Assembly: GCA_032622095.1 (NCBI GenBank)
Contig: CP136067.1
Location: 45,613,549 to 45,677,548 of the forward strand
Origin: Siphonodentalium dalli
Lineage: Eukaryota; Mollusca; Scaphopoda; Gadilida; Siphonodentaliidae
DNA length: 64,000 bases
Reading direction: 5' to 3'
A program made the position numbers and the translations under genes. Of the stretch, positions 9,232-22,284 are shown one piece after another. The notes below the pieces were generated by a model. The model worked only from the letters and a program-made list of their open reading frames with translations, did no database searches and had not been told where the DNA came from. Each line of letters begins with the position of its first letter. The stretch's first letter is position 1.

Positions 9232-12185
9232 ATCAGAATCAGAATAGTTTATTTCATGACAAATCATATATAGTATCTAGTACATAAAAAAGTAAATATA
9301 ACAAAAATAGGCAAGTCATGTGGAGGCGACATGACCTATCGGGTCGTCTTCCTGTCGCCACCCTAAAATTAAAGATATTGTTATTGATTCTTTTGATAAT
9401 AATAGATCCGGTCATGACATGTGAGAGCTGGTTACATCGTCGTTTATCCATTTGTTCAGGTTTAAGTTAAATATTTCGTCTAGATTAGAATTTGTCGGTT
9501 TACTACAGCATTCAATTTATTTAATGGTGCAAGTGGACTGTTTGATATTTCGTTTATATCATCGAACTTTTTCCATAAGTGAATTCTTTGATTAAATTTG
9601 CAAGATAATATTAAAATGTTATACTGAAAGTCCACATGCACATATATCATTAGCATAACAAGTATATATATGGTATATTTCAATGTATTAGTAAATATTT
9701 AAAATCAATATATATTTTCCATATATACATTTCCACCTAATAGCACTGAACTAGGCACCTGCCAGAACGTGCGACGTGAATGAGACAACAGTAATAGGTT
9801 ATTGGATTAAAATAAGATGAGAGTAAGAAATCAAAAATATGAAATCATATCGCAAATAAGTGAGGTACGACTTATATTGACGTATTCTTTTTTCCGTTTA
9901 GTACCAAAATACAGAGGGAGCTGTGTTAATGTTGAACAAAATCTGTTTGTGCATTTAAGTCAGTGAATAATTCCCAACAATTGTCTTAGAAATGTGGTTC
10001 ACAAAGGCCGACTTAGGTCGAATATTTTGGGTAGCCTTATTAAGATTATTCCAGATTTTCGGAAAAACATGGAGAGGTAATTTTTCTGTGAATTTAATTC
10101 GTGATTTTGTTTCTTGAATTTTGCCTGTTGATCTGGTATTCATACTCGAGTGTATGTATATGCTAAAGCTGTTATTAAATGACTTGGGGAGGTTTGTATT
10201 CATCCAGTTGTGCATATAAAGGCATAGGTAACTTTTATTATGTTTGCAAAATATATTAAAAGAATTAATCTTCCCGGAGTAACGACCAATCCCTATATTT
10301 GCCTTATATATGTCAAGTTTAAAATTTGTTTCACCTTATTTTGTAATTCATTGGAGCGCTTAGTTGTCCCTTGACCTCTTGTGTAACAGTAACAAGCTAT
10401 TTGATTGGCTACGTTCCGTGCTTTCTATTTACGTTTACTTCCGGTTTGTCTCACTGCATTCATTTGAAATCCATTCGGCGAGTCGTCAACAGCTTTTTCC
10501 GTTGCATGTAAAGGTCTTGTAATTTCAAGATGTTGTTAGTCTTAAATAAAGGTTCAGTATGGCTATTGTAGCGTTTTTTGTTAATGGCTCGGATAGCTTT
10601 TTTCTGTAAAACAACAACTTGGTTGTGGGTACCGGCATTGCCACATAGCTCAATTCCATAGAGAATATGGGAGTGTACTAATGTAAGATACAGCAAACGG
10701 AGACAGTCAAACGGAAGGAATTTTTTTACTCGATTTATAGCATATAAGGAGTTACTAATTTTTACACAAACAGCTTTCACGTGGTGTTCGAATGATAGGT
10801 GTTCATCAATGTGTATTCCAAGAAACTTAAATGATTTCTCCTGACAGTCTACTCCAATTCTTATAATTTGCTCTCCATTTATAGTTAGTGTGTGATTTTG
10901 CTCTCCATGTATAGTTAGTGTGTGATTCCCAACTATATATGGGCCATTTTTAGGTTGTATCAGCATATATTATTTTTTTAAGTGTTTAGTGATAGCCTAT
11001 TAGTTCGACACCATTTACTTAGTTTTGCAAGTTCATTGTTAAAGTTGTCATACAAATAATCAAGGTTATGGTTTGAGGAGTACACAGTGGTGTCATCTGC
11101 AAAAGAGAATCGGCCCAGCCACAGATCCCTGGGGGACTCCACATGTAATGGGAAGTTTAGATGAAACCCTACCTTCTAGATCCACATATTGAAATCTATT
11201 ATTCCAATAATTTCTAAACCAATGATTGTTTTACCTCTTATTCCATAGGTTTAAAGTTTTTTTAATAGAATTTTGTGGTTTATTGTATCAAAAGCTTTGG
11301 AGAAGTCGATAAAAGCAGAGAGTGTACAATCTTTTGTTTTCTTATTATTTAGACCCACGTCGTCAATTAACTTCAGTATCGGGTGAATTGTGGAGTGTTC
11401 TTTACGAAATCCATATTGATTGTGATAGAGGGCATCATGCTTGTTAATAAATTCGACAAGTCTTAAACAGACAATTTGTTCTAAGATTTTTGAAAATGTA
11501 GGAAGAATACTAATAGGGCTATACTTTTCTAACAGTTTTGGATGTTGTCAGGAATAATTCCAGTTTCAATAGATAGATTAATACTATAGCTTAAAGGTTT
11601 GGAAATTTCATTGATGACACTCATCATTAGTGAAGTAAGACCACCACAGTCTGTGCTGTTTTACTTTACAATAAGAGACGATTCTTTGTAATTCTTCTGG
11701 TGTAGTAGGGCGGAAAAAAAGTGTTTCATTACATGGTGTAGGTAGGTATGAAGAAAAATGTTCCCCTGTACTTTGTATTTTTTCAGATTCAATGGCTCCA
11801 ATGTTAGAAAAATAGTTATTAAATGCTTCTGCAGCATCTTTACGATCTGATCTGTCAATGCCATCTATATTAAATGACAAAGGATATTCCATTTTTTTTA
11901 GATCTCTTTTGGATTATCTCTGAAATTAGTTTCCATGTGTTTTTCATGTCATATTTGTATTCATTAATCATATGTTTATAATGAAAGGTTTTACTTGCTC
12001 GTTTAATTCTATTAAAGTATTTACAAAATTCTTTATATTTAGTTACATTCACTTCACATGGTTCCTTTAATTTATATGAAAGAGCTTAGCTTTGTGTTCT
12101 GAAGATTTAATAAGTCCTTTGGTAATCCATGGTTTCTGTTTAATAGATTTTGTTCTGAGCTTTTTTAGCGGAAAAATTGTATATA
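9232..12185 (-). mobile_element. CR1/jockey-like LINE, degraded, 5'-truncated
   Basis: Read on the minus strand, the order is the endonuclease-reverse transcriptase linker ('KPWITKGLI' near 12,130, 'NTWKLISEI', 'AFNNYFSNIG'), the RT core, the thumb and C-terminal region ('KFLGIHIDEHLSFEHHV', 'LVHSHILYGIELCG'), and a last block with 'FPKIWNNLN'. Near 11,110-11,145 the 'GVPQGSVAGPILF' motif is followed directly by the catalytic 'FADDTTVYSS' in another frame, so about 20-25 residues between these motifs are deleted. Several stops and frameshifts show it is dead. The 3' end near 9232 has repeated 'attctga', as in CR1-type tails. The clade assignment is by general motif style only. Confidence 0.85.
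9325..9362 (-). other. 3' UTR stem-loop of the LINE
   Basis: The sequence 'ggcgacatgacctatcggg' followed by 'tcgtcttcctgtcgcc' can fold with a stem of ggcgaca/tgtcgcc and an inner match. A variant with the same layout sits at 40,968-41,003 in the 3' region of another LINE copy, with compensatory changes in the centre. Such 3' stem-loops are recognised by the RT in several LINE clades. Confidence 0.6.
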
Positions 12186-13434
12186 GTATTTTTTAATAAC
12201 ATAAAAATTACAACCATTAATAGTCATACTGAGAAAGAAGCGCATGTTTTTCTGCCAAGAAAACAATTGCAGCAATTTGCGCTAAAACATAAAATTAATT
12301 AACCATGGCCTCGTGTAGTTCTGTGTATCTAAAATGCATTACTACTCTCAGGTGCCTAATAAAGGGGTCAACATCCAGTCCACGAAAAAAAGCAATATGT
12401 TGGTAAGCGCCCAAGGATACATTTGGAATCTAACATACCGCATAATTAACTTTGCCGTGGGACATTTTTCCTAATTTCGAGGGCTGAACACTACTATTAT
12501 TACTTTTTGGAGAAACTTTCCTACGATCACTATTGGACAAAGAGACTTAGTTACATTTATCCATTATTAGGCACATTGCAGTATGTGTGCTATATAAATG
12601 GCATTCCACGTTTCATAATAGTGTCTGACTATACCAAGTCAAGATATGTTCTTCACTTGGTTTTGTATTCCACAAATATGACCGAATAGACTATACCAGC
12701 CATCTATACATCAATTATTTCTGGTTATGCATACACATGTGTTGTTATGGTATATATTAATTTATAGATCCATACTGATTTTGATTTCACAGCAATAGGT
12801 GCTTCACGTCTTATAGTAAATTCTTAATTGAAATCTAGCATCTTGTTTTTCTTCAGAGTGATCACAACACATGGGTGAAATAAAACAAAACCAGATACAA
12901 GACAGTCAAGTTTGGATGCTCTGCACAGATTAGCATCAGAGAAATAATGACATTTGAGGAGTTCAAGGTATTCGACAGAAAATGTATTGTCTGACTTCCA
13001 CAACAGTGTTAATTCTGCAAAATGGTTGGACACCAGAAAATATTCTAAAGAGGCATAATTCATTGTATATAATACAATTCTGATTACATGTTAATTGAAT
13101 TCATCAACCAAAAATGATTACATCTTCTGAACATATGATATAAAGCTTCCAGGGTTCAATGATTGGGTAATCATGTTCAAAATGTTGAGTACATTCAGAT
13201 ATAAAATAAAATAAATGACAGTCTAAAAAATTCTGAAATTGAGCAAATTTATAATATATTAAAGGATAAATTTATCTCAATTGCCGATTGATATTGGCAA
13301 GAAAAGTCTGTGGTATAGTAGAATTGTTGTCGGAAGAATAAAAGACAAAGAAATGGTTTCACTGGCAATAGAGGTTATCTACTAAAGTTGCCAAAAGTAG
13401 ATCATTCGTCATGAAGTTCGCAAGGTAAGAATGA
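12186..13434. other. Unannotated sequence with one MITE end
   Basis: At 12,347 'actctcaggtgcctaataaa' matches the left end of the TA-flanked MITE at 26,302, but I see no right end nearby. The rest is AT-rich without supported genes. Confidence 0.5.
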
Positions 13435-14060
13435 TTCTTCCACTTATCAGGTCACCAGGGACAATATAATGTTATATAGAGCGTTGTGTAATGACTCTAG
13501 CTTATCAGGTCTCCAGGGGAAATATCATTTTTATAAAGAGCATTTCATAAATAATATAGCTCACCAGGGTCAATGCCATGTTTATAAAGAGCGTTTCATA
13601 ACGACTCGAGCTTATCAGGTCTCTATATGAACAATGTCATTTTATAAACAGCGTTTCATAAATACTATGGCTTATCAGGTCTCGAGGGACAATGTCATGT
13701 TTATAAAGAGCGTTTCATAAAGACTCTAGCTTATCAGGTCTCTATGAACAATGTCATTTTTATAAAGAGCATTTCAGAACTATATAGGTTATCAACTTCA
13801 AGTTATGATGTCTCACTCCAGGGAAAATATGTTGTTTATAAATAGTGTTTCGTAATGACTATATAGCGTTAAATACATGGCTTATTTTGCAACTTGACAA
13901 CAGCCAACAAATGGATTTTTCTTAACCTGGAGGATCCCCAGAGACAATTTCATTGTTATAAAGAGCGTTTCATAAATACTCTAGCTTACCAGGTTTCCAT
14001 TGAAAATTTAATCTTTATAAAGAGCGTTTCATAAAGTCTGAAGCTTGCAACTTATTAGTC
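13435..14060. repeat. Tandem array, 58-60-bp unit, about 9 copies
   Basis: Units read roughly 'cttatcaggtct' + 'acaatgtcat' + 'tttataaagagcgtttcata' + 'actctag'. Copies begin near 13442, 13501, 13560, 13611, 13671, 13730, 13789 and, after an interruption, 13930 and 13983. The 'ataaagagcgttt' core is also found singly at about 24,760, 24,798, 32,083, 60,056 and 62,316 (some inverted). Confidence 0.85.
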
Positions 14061-15424
14061 ATGACAATATAATTAGTGTGAAATAAAAGCTACACCATGT
14101 TGTGTAAATACTCCGTCACAATTTCACCTGATTTTACAGGGTAATGTGATGTCCCAGAACAGACGACAGGGTAAATATCAAAATTGAACAACTGGCATTG
14201 AATGGTACGGTAAACATCGGAGTAGTACAAACAATTGTTACAGAGAGTATTGCTGGTGAGAATACTGATTCACCTTCTTGGCTCGAAAACTGGTTCAAAA
14301 TCGACATTAAAGTTCAATCTTCCTGAAAATATGGTGAAAATGGCGACTACGAATACACGAGGTCGTATTATCTCCCCTGGTGTTCTCAAACAGAGCCAAT
14401 CGCAAGAGATACGGCCGATGGTTACCAAATCGTTTGGTATCCAGATCGTACTCAACGTATGACATCATCCTCATCCTGGAGTATTGCATATATAGAAACT
14501 GAATATTTGACAAAACACACCGACGTCATGGTCATTTGTATGCTTAAATTACAAGAAAACTTAAATACTAATTAGAAGTAGGATGGCTAATGTTTCTTCG
14601 AATCCATGCCAGATCGACAGTGTAAGAGTCATTCGAGTGGCACGAACTTTTGATGACAAAAATAGCAACCAGGTGAGATTGTGTAAGAAATTCTCTATAA
14701 TAAACTGTGATTAGCAACATTTCAATGTCTTGACTAAGTTATACTGAACACAATTCCTGGGACGATACAGTTTCTGGAACTTTTTGCCACAGATGGCTCA
14801 GAGCAACATCTAAATTTGTGCGCATGTAAAAGACAAGGATGTGTCTTTAGCTCGATGACAAAACAATTATTATCTTTGCTTGCATGAAACACAGATGTTA
14901 AAATTTATAGGAAGGACTATAAAACTCCGCAAATCCACACAAGAACAATTTTACAGTCTTAAAAAAGACAGAAGATATCAAGTAATTGTTCCCTAAAATA
15001 CCAACATGTTTTTAATTGAAAATTGCTCAAATTTGATAGCTCCCATTTAGGTGATACAAATATGCTTATATATTTGCAAAACAATTCTTCAATAAATGTG
15101 ATGCAGGGTTTGCCGATAGATTCACATTTGAAATCAAAGATGACTGCTGTTTTTTTTTAAATAATTTTGGGGGAAAATTATCACATCTACTCAGTTTGGT
15201 GATTATCGAATGAGATATGTGACATGAATGGTGTGCTAAAATTAGCACAAGTCTAATCGAAATTGTTGATAGGTGGACTCACAGATTGACGCCAACCCAC
15301 GACAATAGCTCAGATTTGGCAAAGAATAATTCTAGAATGAACAAGAGCATCGCTAGGGCGTGGCAAAATACGCCGTTTAGCTATTTCGAATTGTACTACC
15401 GCAAAATAAAATAATACTTTGGGC
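14061..15424. other. Unannotated sequence
   Basis: The only recognisable piece is 'aaatttgatagctcccat' near 15,034, a fragment of the repeat described at 17,745-18,600. Reading frames at 14,235-14,513 on both strands overlap each other and have no recognisable motif. Confidence 0.5.
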
Positions 15425-16045
15425 TTACATTTGAAGAATATCTGATATACGCCTAATTTCAATGCCAAAATGCGGTCAAATTCTAAGTCGAAAAATGGCT
15501 GTAACTCATGTGAAAATAATTGGACAGAACCTATATTCGAACTTGGCCTGTAGTTTTAGCCGGGAAATACACATACCAGCTTTGGTTCAGATCAAATAAT
15601 AAAAACTGGAGTTATCTGTCAGAAACAAAAAATATTAACAGACGGTCAAATTCTTAGTCGAAAAAGGACCGTAACTCATGTAAAAATAATTGGACGGAAC
15701 CCATATTCGAACTTGGCCTGTTGTTTTAGCTGGGAAATACACATACCAACTTTGGTTGAGATCAAATAATCCAAACTGGAGTTATCTGTCAGAAACAAAA
15801 AATATTAACAGACGGTCAAATTCTTAGTCGAAAAAGGGCCGTAACTCATGTAAAAATAATTGGACGGAACCCATATTCGAACTTGGCCTGTATCTTTAGC
15901 TGGGAAATACACATACCAACTTTGGTTGAGATCAAATAATCCAAACTGGAGTTTTCGATCGGAAACCAAAAATGTTAACGGACGGACAGACAGACGGCGG
16001 ACAGACTGATTACATAATACGACCTTTTTTCAAAAAGGGCGTACA
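15425..16045 (+). repeat. Tandem array, ~175-bp unit, 3 copies plus (ggac)n tail
   Basis: Three units each contain 'gtcaaattcttagtcgaaaa', 'gtaactcatgtaaaaataat', 'cgaacttggcctgt' and 'gggaaatacacataccaac'. Units 2 and 3 are nearly identical and unit 1 is slightly diverged. The array ends in 'ggacggacagacagacggcg', a tail wording common after such repeats in molluscs. Confidence 0.85.
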
Positions 16046-17105
16046 AAAACGCGAACGTCATTTGCCAATTCTATAACCCCCGCTATTTTGCATAACTCAA
16101 GACAAAGTTTTCTGAATAAATGTACACCCATCAAAATGTCAGTGACAATATCCCAAAGAGCGAATCAAACCTGAAGGGTTCAATGAACCACTAGTATACA
16201 AAGACATCAGCAGCCATGTTATATGAAGTATGATTATTACTTGAATAATATGTAAAACATGACCATATATTTAGACCTAAATAAAAACACTAAAAAAATT
16301 TGTATCTGAAGTTTCTTACCTACGGTTATCGTTCCACATCATAATTCTATCAGTGGTATCCATGGTTCACGTTGTTGAAACTGGGTGGTGCGGAGACACA
16401 AATAGCAAACCTGGATGCTTACATTTTCTTACATCTATTAAAAATATTAAGGTGAATATAAATAATTCAACATTTTGAGATATTTGAATATTCATAAAGA
16501 TTTTAAGAAGGAATTTTACAGATCGCTGTTAATTATACAGGAAATTTATTATTCTATACAATAGTCCTAAGAGAACACACAAACTGAAAGAGATTGACGA
16601 CTGCTCCAAGAAGAACGGAGACTGAAGTTACCAGCCGAACCAGAAACGGGCTTCGTCATTCGCCTTAGGAGTGGTATTATGAGGCGATTTCTTCCAGAAA
16701 AAATTGTGGTATTATATTCAACTCAATCTTTAGTCTAAGATAAAATATAGAACTTTTGCCGGGGAGATTTATTAGCAATATGCTATGTAAATTGGAAAAC
16801 TGAATAACGACGTGGCCATTTTGAAGGGCAGTTATATTTCTTAATAATGGTACCAATTGCTGAACCAACTTTGTTTGAGCATTTGATAGTGGCGGATTCT
16901 TAAATCTGCTAAAACTCCAAATAAGATCTGAAGTATGTTGTAACGGAAAAACACAGAGATGCTTAATTTTACTTACATTATGTATTAAAAATATAACGAA
17001 GATGAGTCAAAACAAAATAAATATAATTCAATAATTTATTGGAATATTCATAAGATTTTAAGTAGGAATCTTACAGATCACTGTCAATTATACATCATGT
17101 ATATA
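16046..17105. repeat. Imperfect direct duplication (16,405-16,545 and 16,955-17,098)
   Basis: Two blocks share 'gatgctta.attttcttaca', 'attaaaaatat', 'tattcataaagattttaag' and 'ttacagatc.ctgt.aattat' in the same order about 545 bp apart. The intervening sequence has no supported gene. Confidence 0.65.
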
Positions 17106-17219
17106 CACCATTTATATATAATTACCTATTCACATTAAGCGAATAACTCATCGATGAGTATTTAGTATAGATACGGGTTAAATCAGAATATACACCATTT
17201 ATATATAATTCTCTTCGCC

Positions 17220-17743
17220 AGGGGGGGGGGGGGGGGGGGGGGGGTCGGAAAAAAATTTCAGGCACGTATGGCATTTTTTCCCTTTCGATCATTTTTTGTA
17301 CCCACCCACCCCCACCGCCAAATTTTTTTCCGTTTTTGGCAGTTTTGTCCGACCATTTTTTGACACCCACCCCCCCTTTTAACACTAAAACAGAGATTTG
17401 CGGGGGGAAATTCACTGTAAACAGCTGTATATGAATTTTGTGCATACTATTTATCATGGATGTTAACATGGACATGTAAATAGGAATGAGTCATTTTGAG
17501 GTCATTCGGCCAAAAAAACATGGCTGCCAGCGGCCATCTTGGATTTCAAAATTTGCAACAAAATACAACACGATGACTGCCTGCAGTCAGTTTACAGTTA
17601 GAATTACATTATTTCTGTCATTCAAAGTGGGTTTGAAGCCCAACTCATTGCCAAAACACTAAAAAACAAGCATGAATTTTTTTTTTTAGTTGCGGAAAAA
17701 ATTGCTTGTTGGTGGCTTTGACCACCCACCCACCCCCTGTATT
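17220..17743 (+). repeat. G-tract interspersed repeat, copy 2
   Basis: This copy has a G run of about 24, then the same block order as 300-803. Just before it, 'tacaccatttatatataatt' occurs twice (about 17,104 and 17,190), flanking an 86-bp segment that ends at the G run. Confidence 0.75.
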
Positions 17744-17744
17744 C

Positions 17745-18600
17745 GCAATAATTAATTACCATTAATTTGAATCTAACGTGCAAATAATACTTCACAGAAT
17801 TAGGTCTTATTATTTAATTGTATGGGATCAATGACAGATGCAACGGAGCACTATACAGACAGTGTTGCTGGGGACCACAAAGTACAATTCGTGGGCGGCA
17901 TTTGGTACATTCGAATCCAGGTTGTCCTTTTCGACAAGTATAGACGTAGCGTGGGATGCATTTTCCCCATGTGGACAAGCAGCAAGATGAGAGTTAATAT
18001 ATTCTATAGAGAAGGATTCATAAGTGAAACTTATGTCACACTTTTAATGATATATTAACGAAAGTGTCAACGACAGTCAATTTGGAGCGAGGATACTTTA
18101 ATACATTACAGTCAAAAGAACGACGAGCCGTGTGTAAAGTTTAAATGTTTAAGTAATAGCAGTTCAACCCGAAGTTATATGAAGTCTGGGGTCAATTGGA
18201 TACAATCGCTGGGCGTATGCCATACCGAAGTGATGCAAAAAGTAATATCCAAGATGGCTGCTGAGGCATCAATGTTTCAGATATATCGTTTAAATTTGAT
18301 AGCTCCCATCTAGAAGTGATCTTGAACATGTCTGTAAATTCAAAACATTTCTCTGGCATTTTTGTTTTTCAGAAAAAAAATTATGTCTCCCATCTAGATG
18401 TCACCCGAAGATCCATATGGAGTTTGCTGACGATCGGATGAGGGATGTGGTCTGCAAGGTGTGCCAAAAGTTTTTCATCGAACCTTGTTCAAATTCGATA
18501 GCTCCGAAGATGCAGAGGAAGGTTGGTGACGATCGGATGACAGATGTGGCCTGTATGGTACTAACCGAAATTGTTGGCGGACCACGGACGGACGCCCGCC
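17745..18600 (+). repeat. Duplicated block D1, copy 1
   Basis: The block runs from 'attaatttgaatctaacgt' through 'aatttgatagctcccatcta' to 'gatcggatgagggatgtggt' and a short (ggac)n-like tail ('ggacggacgcccgcc'). It matches 22,930-23,760 over most of its length at about 80-85% by eye. Within it 'gatagctcc' and 'gacgatcggatga' each appear more than once, showing internal tandem structure. Apparent frames (17,822-18,058 and 18,417-18,605) are not kept in the second copy. Confidence 0.75.
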
Positions 18601-19139
18601 CATAGAAATAGCTCAAACTTGACTTTGTCACGTTGACCTAAAAATGCTTGAACGAAGTTAATCCTCAAAATATACCGTTCTTCACGGATATTAAACTCGT
18701 CATTCATGTATCACAATGGTATGCTTTATTGCTAGACATGATTTAACATATTACATGCAAAAACATTTATACATATATACAAAAGTGGATTAGGATGCCT
18801 ACAATGGGAGACAGACACAAACTATTGGAACGGCAACTATATATGCCACGAAGTCCTTTGGTGTGGACCAAACATGCATTGGCACTATATGGCTATGTTT
18901 TTCCATAAAGGGCACCGTGAACAGTACACACCCACATCGAGAAAGCAGGGGCTAGATAAATGTATCCCCTGTGTGAGACACTTAGGACGTGGTGAAAGTG
19001 ATGCCCAGATACCCAGTCGCACGCAGATTAAGTCTTCATGCTGTATTCTCTCATGGCTAGCTTCAATTATATAGACACATTTTTCAATAGGGCTATATTC
19101 TCAACGTAGAGAAGTTTGTGAAATTTATCCACATTTGGG
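18601..19139. other. Unannotated sequence
   Basis: No supported feature. Confidence 0.5.
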
Positions 19140-20597
19140 TATTTCCAGTAATATTTCGGGATATACTTTTGTCTAATTTCTGAGAAACATATGCAAGTTA
19201 TCATCAGGTGATATTCGTCCCCGATTCCACTCTGAGAAACATATGCAAGTTATCATCAGGTGATATTCGTCCCCGATTCCATTTTTACACAAAGCACATA
19301 ATTTGTTCGTTTTCTTCCACCGTCCACTTTCAATGGCAAGCCTGTGATTCGATGTCCTAAACTTCATAACATATTCAGCTAAGTGGCTTGGCAGATCTGT
19401 TAGGTATTTTCTCTCTATAGAGATAGCCCCTCGATGTGGATGCTACACGTGTGGCCCATTCTTGTATAAACTGATCTGTTAAAATTCGCTTAAGCAATTG
19501 TATGTTCGCTCTAGACAACTCTGTTCTTCCCACATATAATTGAGTCCTGCCCCGTTTACAGTTTTCTGAATGAACTCCATCCATCTTAATTTTGTATCGA
19601 ACATTGGGTCGCGCTCGTGGATAACTTTGGTCAGTTTATATTTTTCGTGATTTCGGATCCTTCACTTGAGAGCAATTTTGACCAATATGATATTGCTCTA
19701 CATTTAATTTCGACCGACAAAGGGTGTCGTCCGAGTTCGCCATATACCATATAAGTTGGTGTACATGATTTCATACCTAATACTATTTTACAAAACATAA
19801 GATGCACACTTTCAATGGATTTTATATCCTCGTGGCACCAAATTTCACTACCACACAGAAGTATTGGCAAAACCATTACATCACACAAATATAACATTAC
19901 ATCGACTGACAACTCCAGGTTTCTGACTTTGTTCAACAGCGCATAAATCGCTTTCGTTGCCAATTTACAGGTTCTCTTGATCGATCTACAGAACCTACCA
20001 TTATAGAAAAATTCTACACCAGATACACGAATTCTTTAACAATCTTCAATTCGCAATCGTTAATCTTGAATGTTGGTAATCTTTTTGGTTGTTTCTTGCA
20101 GAAAATTACTACCTTCGTTGTATTAGTATTTACTTGCAGCCCCCATGCGTCAGTATAGTCCTGAAAAGCCAAAAGTGCCCTATGCATGCATGCTTCGTCG
20201 TCGGTTATGAGTAGTGTCGTCGGCATAAAGTAAACATAATAAACATATATAACATTTCAAATTTTCATAGAACAATTCATCAATAAATTTGAGATTACCT
20301 ATGGCGCAGTCATTAAGATAACTCTGTAAGTCATTAACGTACAGTGCAAATAGGAAAGGTGACATTATCTCCCCCTGGAAAAGGCCTATGTTGCTGCTGA
20401 AGAACTCAGATCGATCAACTTCATTCTTCACAAAAGTTTTTATTTGGCTATACATGTTTTTAATCACCATAAAAAGCTTCCCGTTGATTCCGTTTCGCAA
20501 CAGTTTAAGGAATAGCGCTTCCCGCCAAATCGTATCATATGCCTTGCTGAAATCGATTAACTGTACAGTTTTCTCCCACTTGCCAGGTATATATTGA
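19140..20597 (-). mobile_element. LINE of a second family, RT to C-terminus, decayed
   Basis: On the minus strand the frame opens at about 20,597 with RT motif A ('IDFSKAYDTIWR') and continues to 'GLFQGEIMSPFLFALYVNDL', then after a frameshift the catalytic 'LLYADDT' near 20,210-20,245. After that come 'QVNTNTTKVVIF', a thumb region ('LLCGSEIWCHED'), and a C-terminal 'FRTSNHRLAIESGRW' with 'CALCKNGIGDEYHL', a short Cys/His motif typical of this LINE type. At least four frame breaks are present and the 5' part (endonuclease) is missing. The same C-terminus is found at 54,218-54,692 and inverted at 59,635-59,848. I do not assign the clade firmly. Confidence 0.85.
19181..19283. repeat. 51-bp tandem duplication inside the LINE
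   Basis: The segment 'ctgagaaacatatgcaagtt' to 'ccccgattcca' occurs twice in direct tandem with essentially no difference, so it is recent. It duplicates part of the C-terminal zinc-motif codons ('GDEYHL'). Confidence 0.9.
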
Positions 20598-20985
20598 TGA
20601 GACTACTAAGAACAAATATGTTATCAGATGTCGAATAATTCTTGGAATCGGGGAATTGTTTATTTGATAAGTAACATGAGATATCTTATATTTACTAAAA
20701 TGGTTTCTCATCATTCCAAATCATGGGGTCCCTTGTGTCTGATCGTATGCGAGGATAATGGCGGTCACGGAAGACAGCTAGTCTCCGCCATGAGTACTAG
20801 CAATGGATTAATAATCTTGTTGAAACAACTAATAGTACCTCTCCCTTTATATTCAACTAAGAACAATTATATTTATCTCCTACCCGCCTCCTTTGTCTGT
20901 CTCGTGTATTGCTAACAAGAAATCATTTGGCTTTGGTTCTTACCAACCAAGCTATCAAATCTAATGTTAGGTGCAATTAAATACC
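20598..20985. other. Unannotated sequence
   Basis: No supported feature. Confidence 0.5.
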
Positions 20986-21200
20986 AAACCAGTTCGCAAC
21001 CAATAATCGGCAATGCGAACAAATGCACCAGAGATATGACCAAAGACAGAGCCATGATCATTGGGGCGGGGTAGTTTTATACCCTACATTTGCATGGGAA
21101 AGCTTCAATAGCTGACACATCAGTTGCAATTTTCAGACCAGGAAGAAGTTGAAATTGTTCTGATAGTGTTTTAGTGTTTTTGTTGTTCCCATCTGTACTG
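20985..21200 (-). repeat. Duplicated block D2, copy 1
   Basis: The block from 'aaccaataatcggcaatgcg' to 'gaagttgaaattgttctgat' matches 22,590-22,790. Read on the minus strand it is weakly coding-like ('PGLKIATDVSAIEAFPCK' in 21,373-21,077), and the minus frame also runs through the second copy until a frameshift, so an old exon is possible. A C run at 21,330 interrupts the downstream part. Confidence 0.6.
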
Positions 21201-21559
21201 AATGTTAAAATTTTGTGTTTCAGAAGTAGGATATTTTTTAGAGCATTTTCAAATTCAAGCAGATGAGGTTCTGAATGCAGTTTCTGGCCAATATATATTG
21301 TACTTTTTATCATTTTGGATCGAATATCAGCCCCCCCCCCCCATTTGACTGACGGCGTCAGTGTCATCAGCACATGCTAAATTCTTCCACCTCACGAATG
21401 CATTGAGACCTGTAGGTATGTCATTGATACTATTCAGTACCGTTATATCCACATACATATGATATACGCATATATCCCAAGTGAATGTTCTCAACAATCT
21501 TCAAGAAAAAACTCCTAAAATGTTCACAATCACGTTGACACTACTGCTTAATTCCTAAA

Positions 21560-21742
21560 TTGTTTGATATACAGCTATTCAATTTTCACATTTACGTATT
21601 CACAGCACACCTGATACAGAAAGAAAACGGGCCGCCTTTGCAACAATTAAAAGAAAAAATCATCAGAGTCAACCCAGAAAAGTATAACCCAGAGAAGGAC
21701 CTCTGCAGTGTTGTGGGAGCGCTGATTCAGGATTTGACGTAA
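21560..21742 (+). pseudogene. Exon-like fragment ending in a stop, unrecognised
   Basis: After an acceptor-like 'acgtattcacag' at about 21,594-21,605 the frame 'IQKENGPPLQQLKEKIIRVN' continues to 'DLCSVVGALIQDLT' and a stop at 21,742. A decayed copy lies at about 31,870-31,990 ('QKEYCPQLQHLKRK'), where frame is lost. The repeated occurrence suggests part of a mobile-element protein or a multi-copy gene. I do not recognise the family. Confidence 0.35.
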
Positions 21743-22035
21743 AAAAATAAAATAAATAAACAATTAAATAGTGTCTAGACCGACAGTAAAGATATAATTT
21801 TTTTTTATTAAAAATGATACCTTCCAGTAAAATCGCCGAATAATATTGAACGAATATTAATGCGCTACGGAACTAACTACCAATATGAACACTTGTATGA
21901 AGGCCCGCTGAAGTCACTACTGAAGTTTCGATTATTAACTCTCGTTATTTGGAAATGTCACATCCGTGTTACCGCTTCAAGATATATGTCAGTGTCAACG
22001 AAATAGTGGCTTGTCTAGCTCAGTGCGTGTTCACA

Positions 22036-22205
22036 GTATACCTGATTCATTTTCCTCTATATTCCAAGGAAAGACTGTCAAGGGTCCGATCAATTTTTAC
22101 TTGCATTCTTCGCAAAGTAACCAAATTAAGAACAAACTGACCATCACATTCCCTTGGCCACTCAAGAGAACCCGCATTTGTTATTCGGACAGTGACTCAG
22201 ACTAG
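22036..22205 (+). pseudogene. Exon-like fragment with acidic tail, unrecognised
   Basis: Following an acceptor-like 'gtgcgtgttcacag' the frame reads 'IPDSFSSIFQGKTVKGPINF' and ends 'KRTRICYSDSDSD' before a stop. The preceding acceptor context resembles that of the fragment at 21,606, and both begin with 'ccTGAT(A/T)CA', so the two may be alternative or successive terminal exons of the same lost gene. No domain is recognised. Confidence 0.3.
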
Positions 22206-22284
22206 TTGAATTAAACGCCGAAACGATCATCGAAATTGATTTGCTGACAGTTCTCAAAACGTGTTTCTAAATTCGATAGGAAGT

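Noticed and set aside
14235-14513. Overlapping sense and antisense frames of 60-75 codons
   Set aside because: No codon bias, motif or splice support, and each is as likely as the other by chance.
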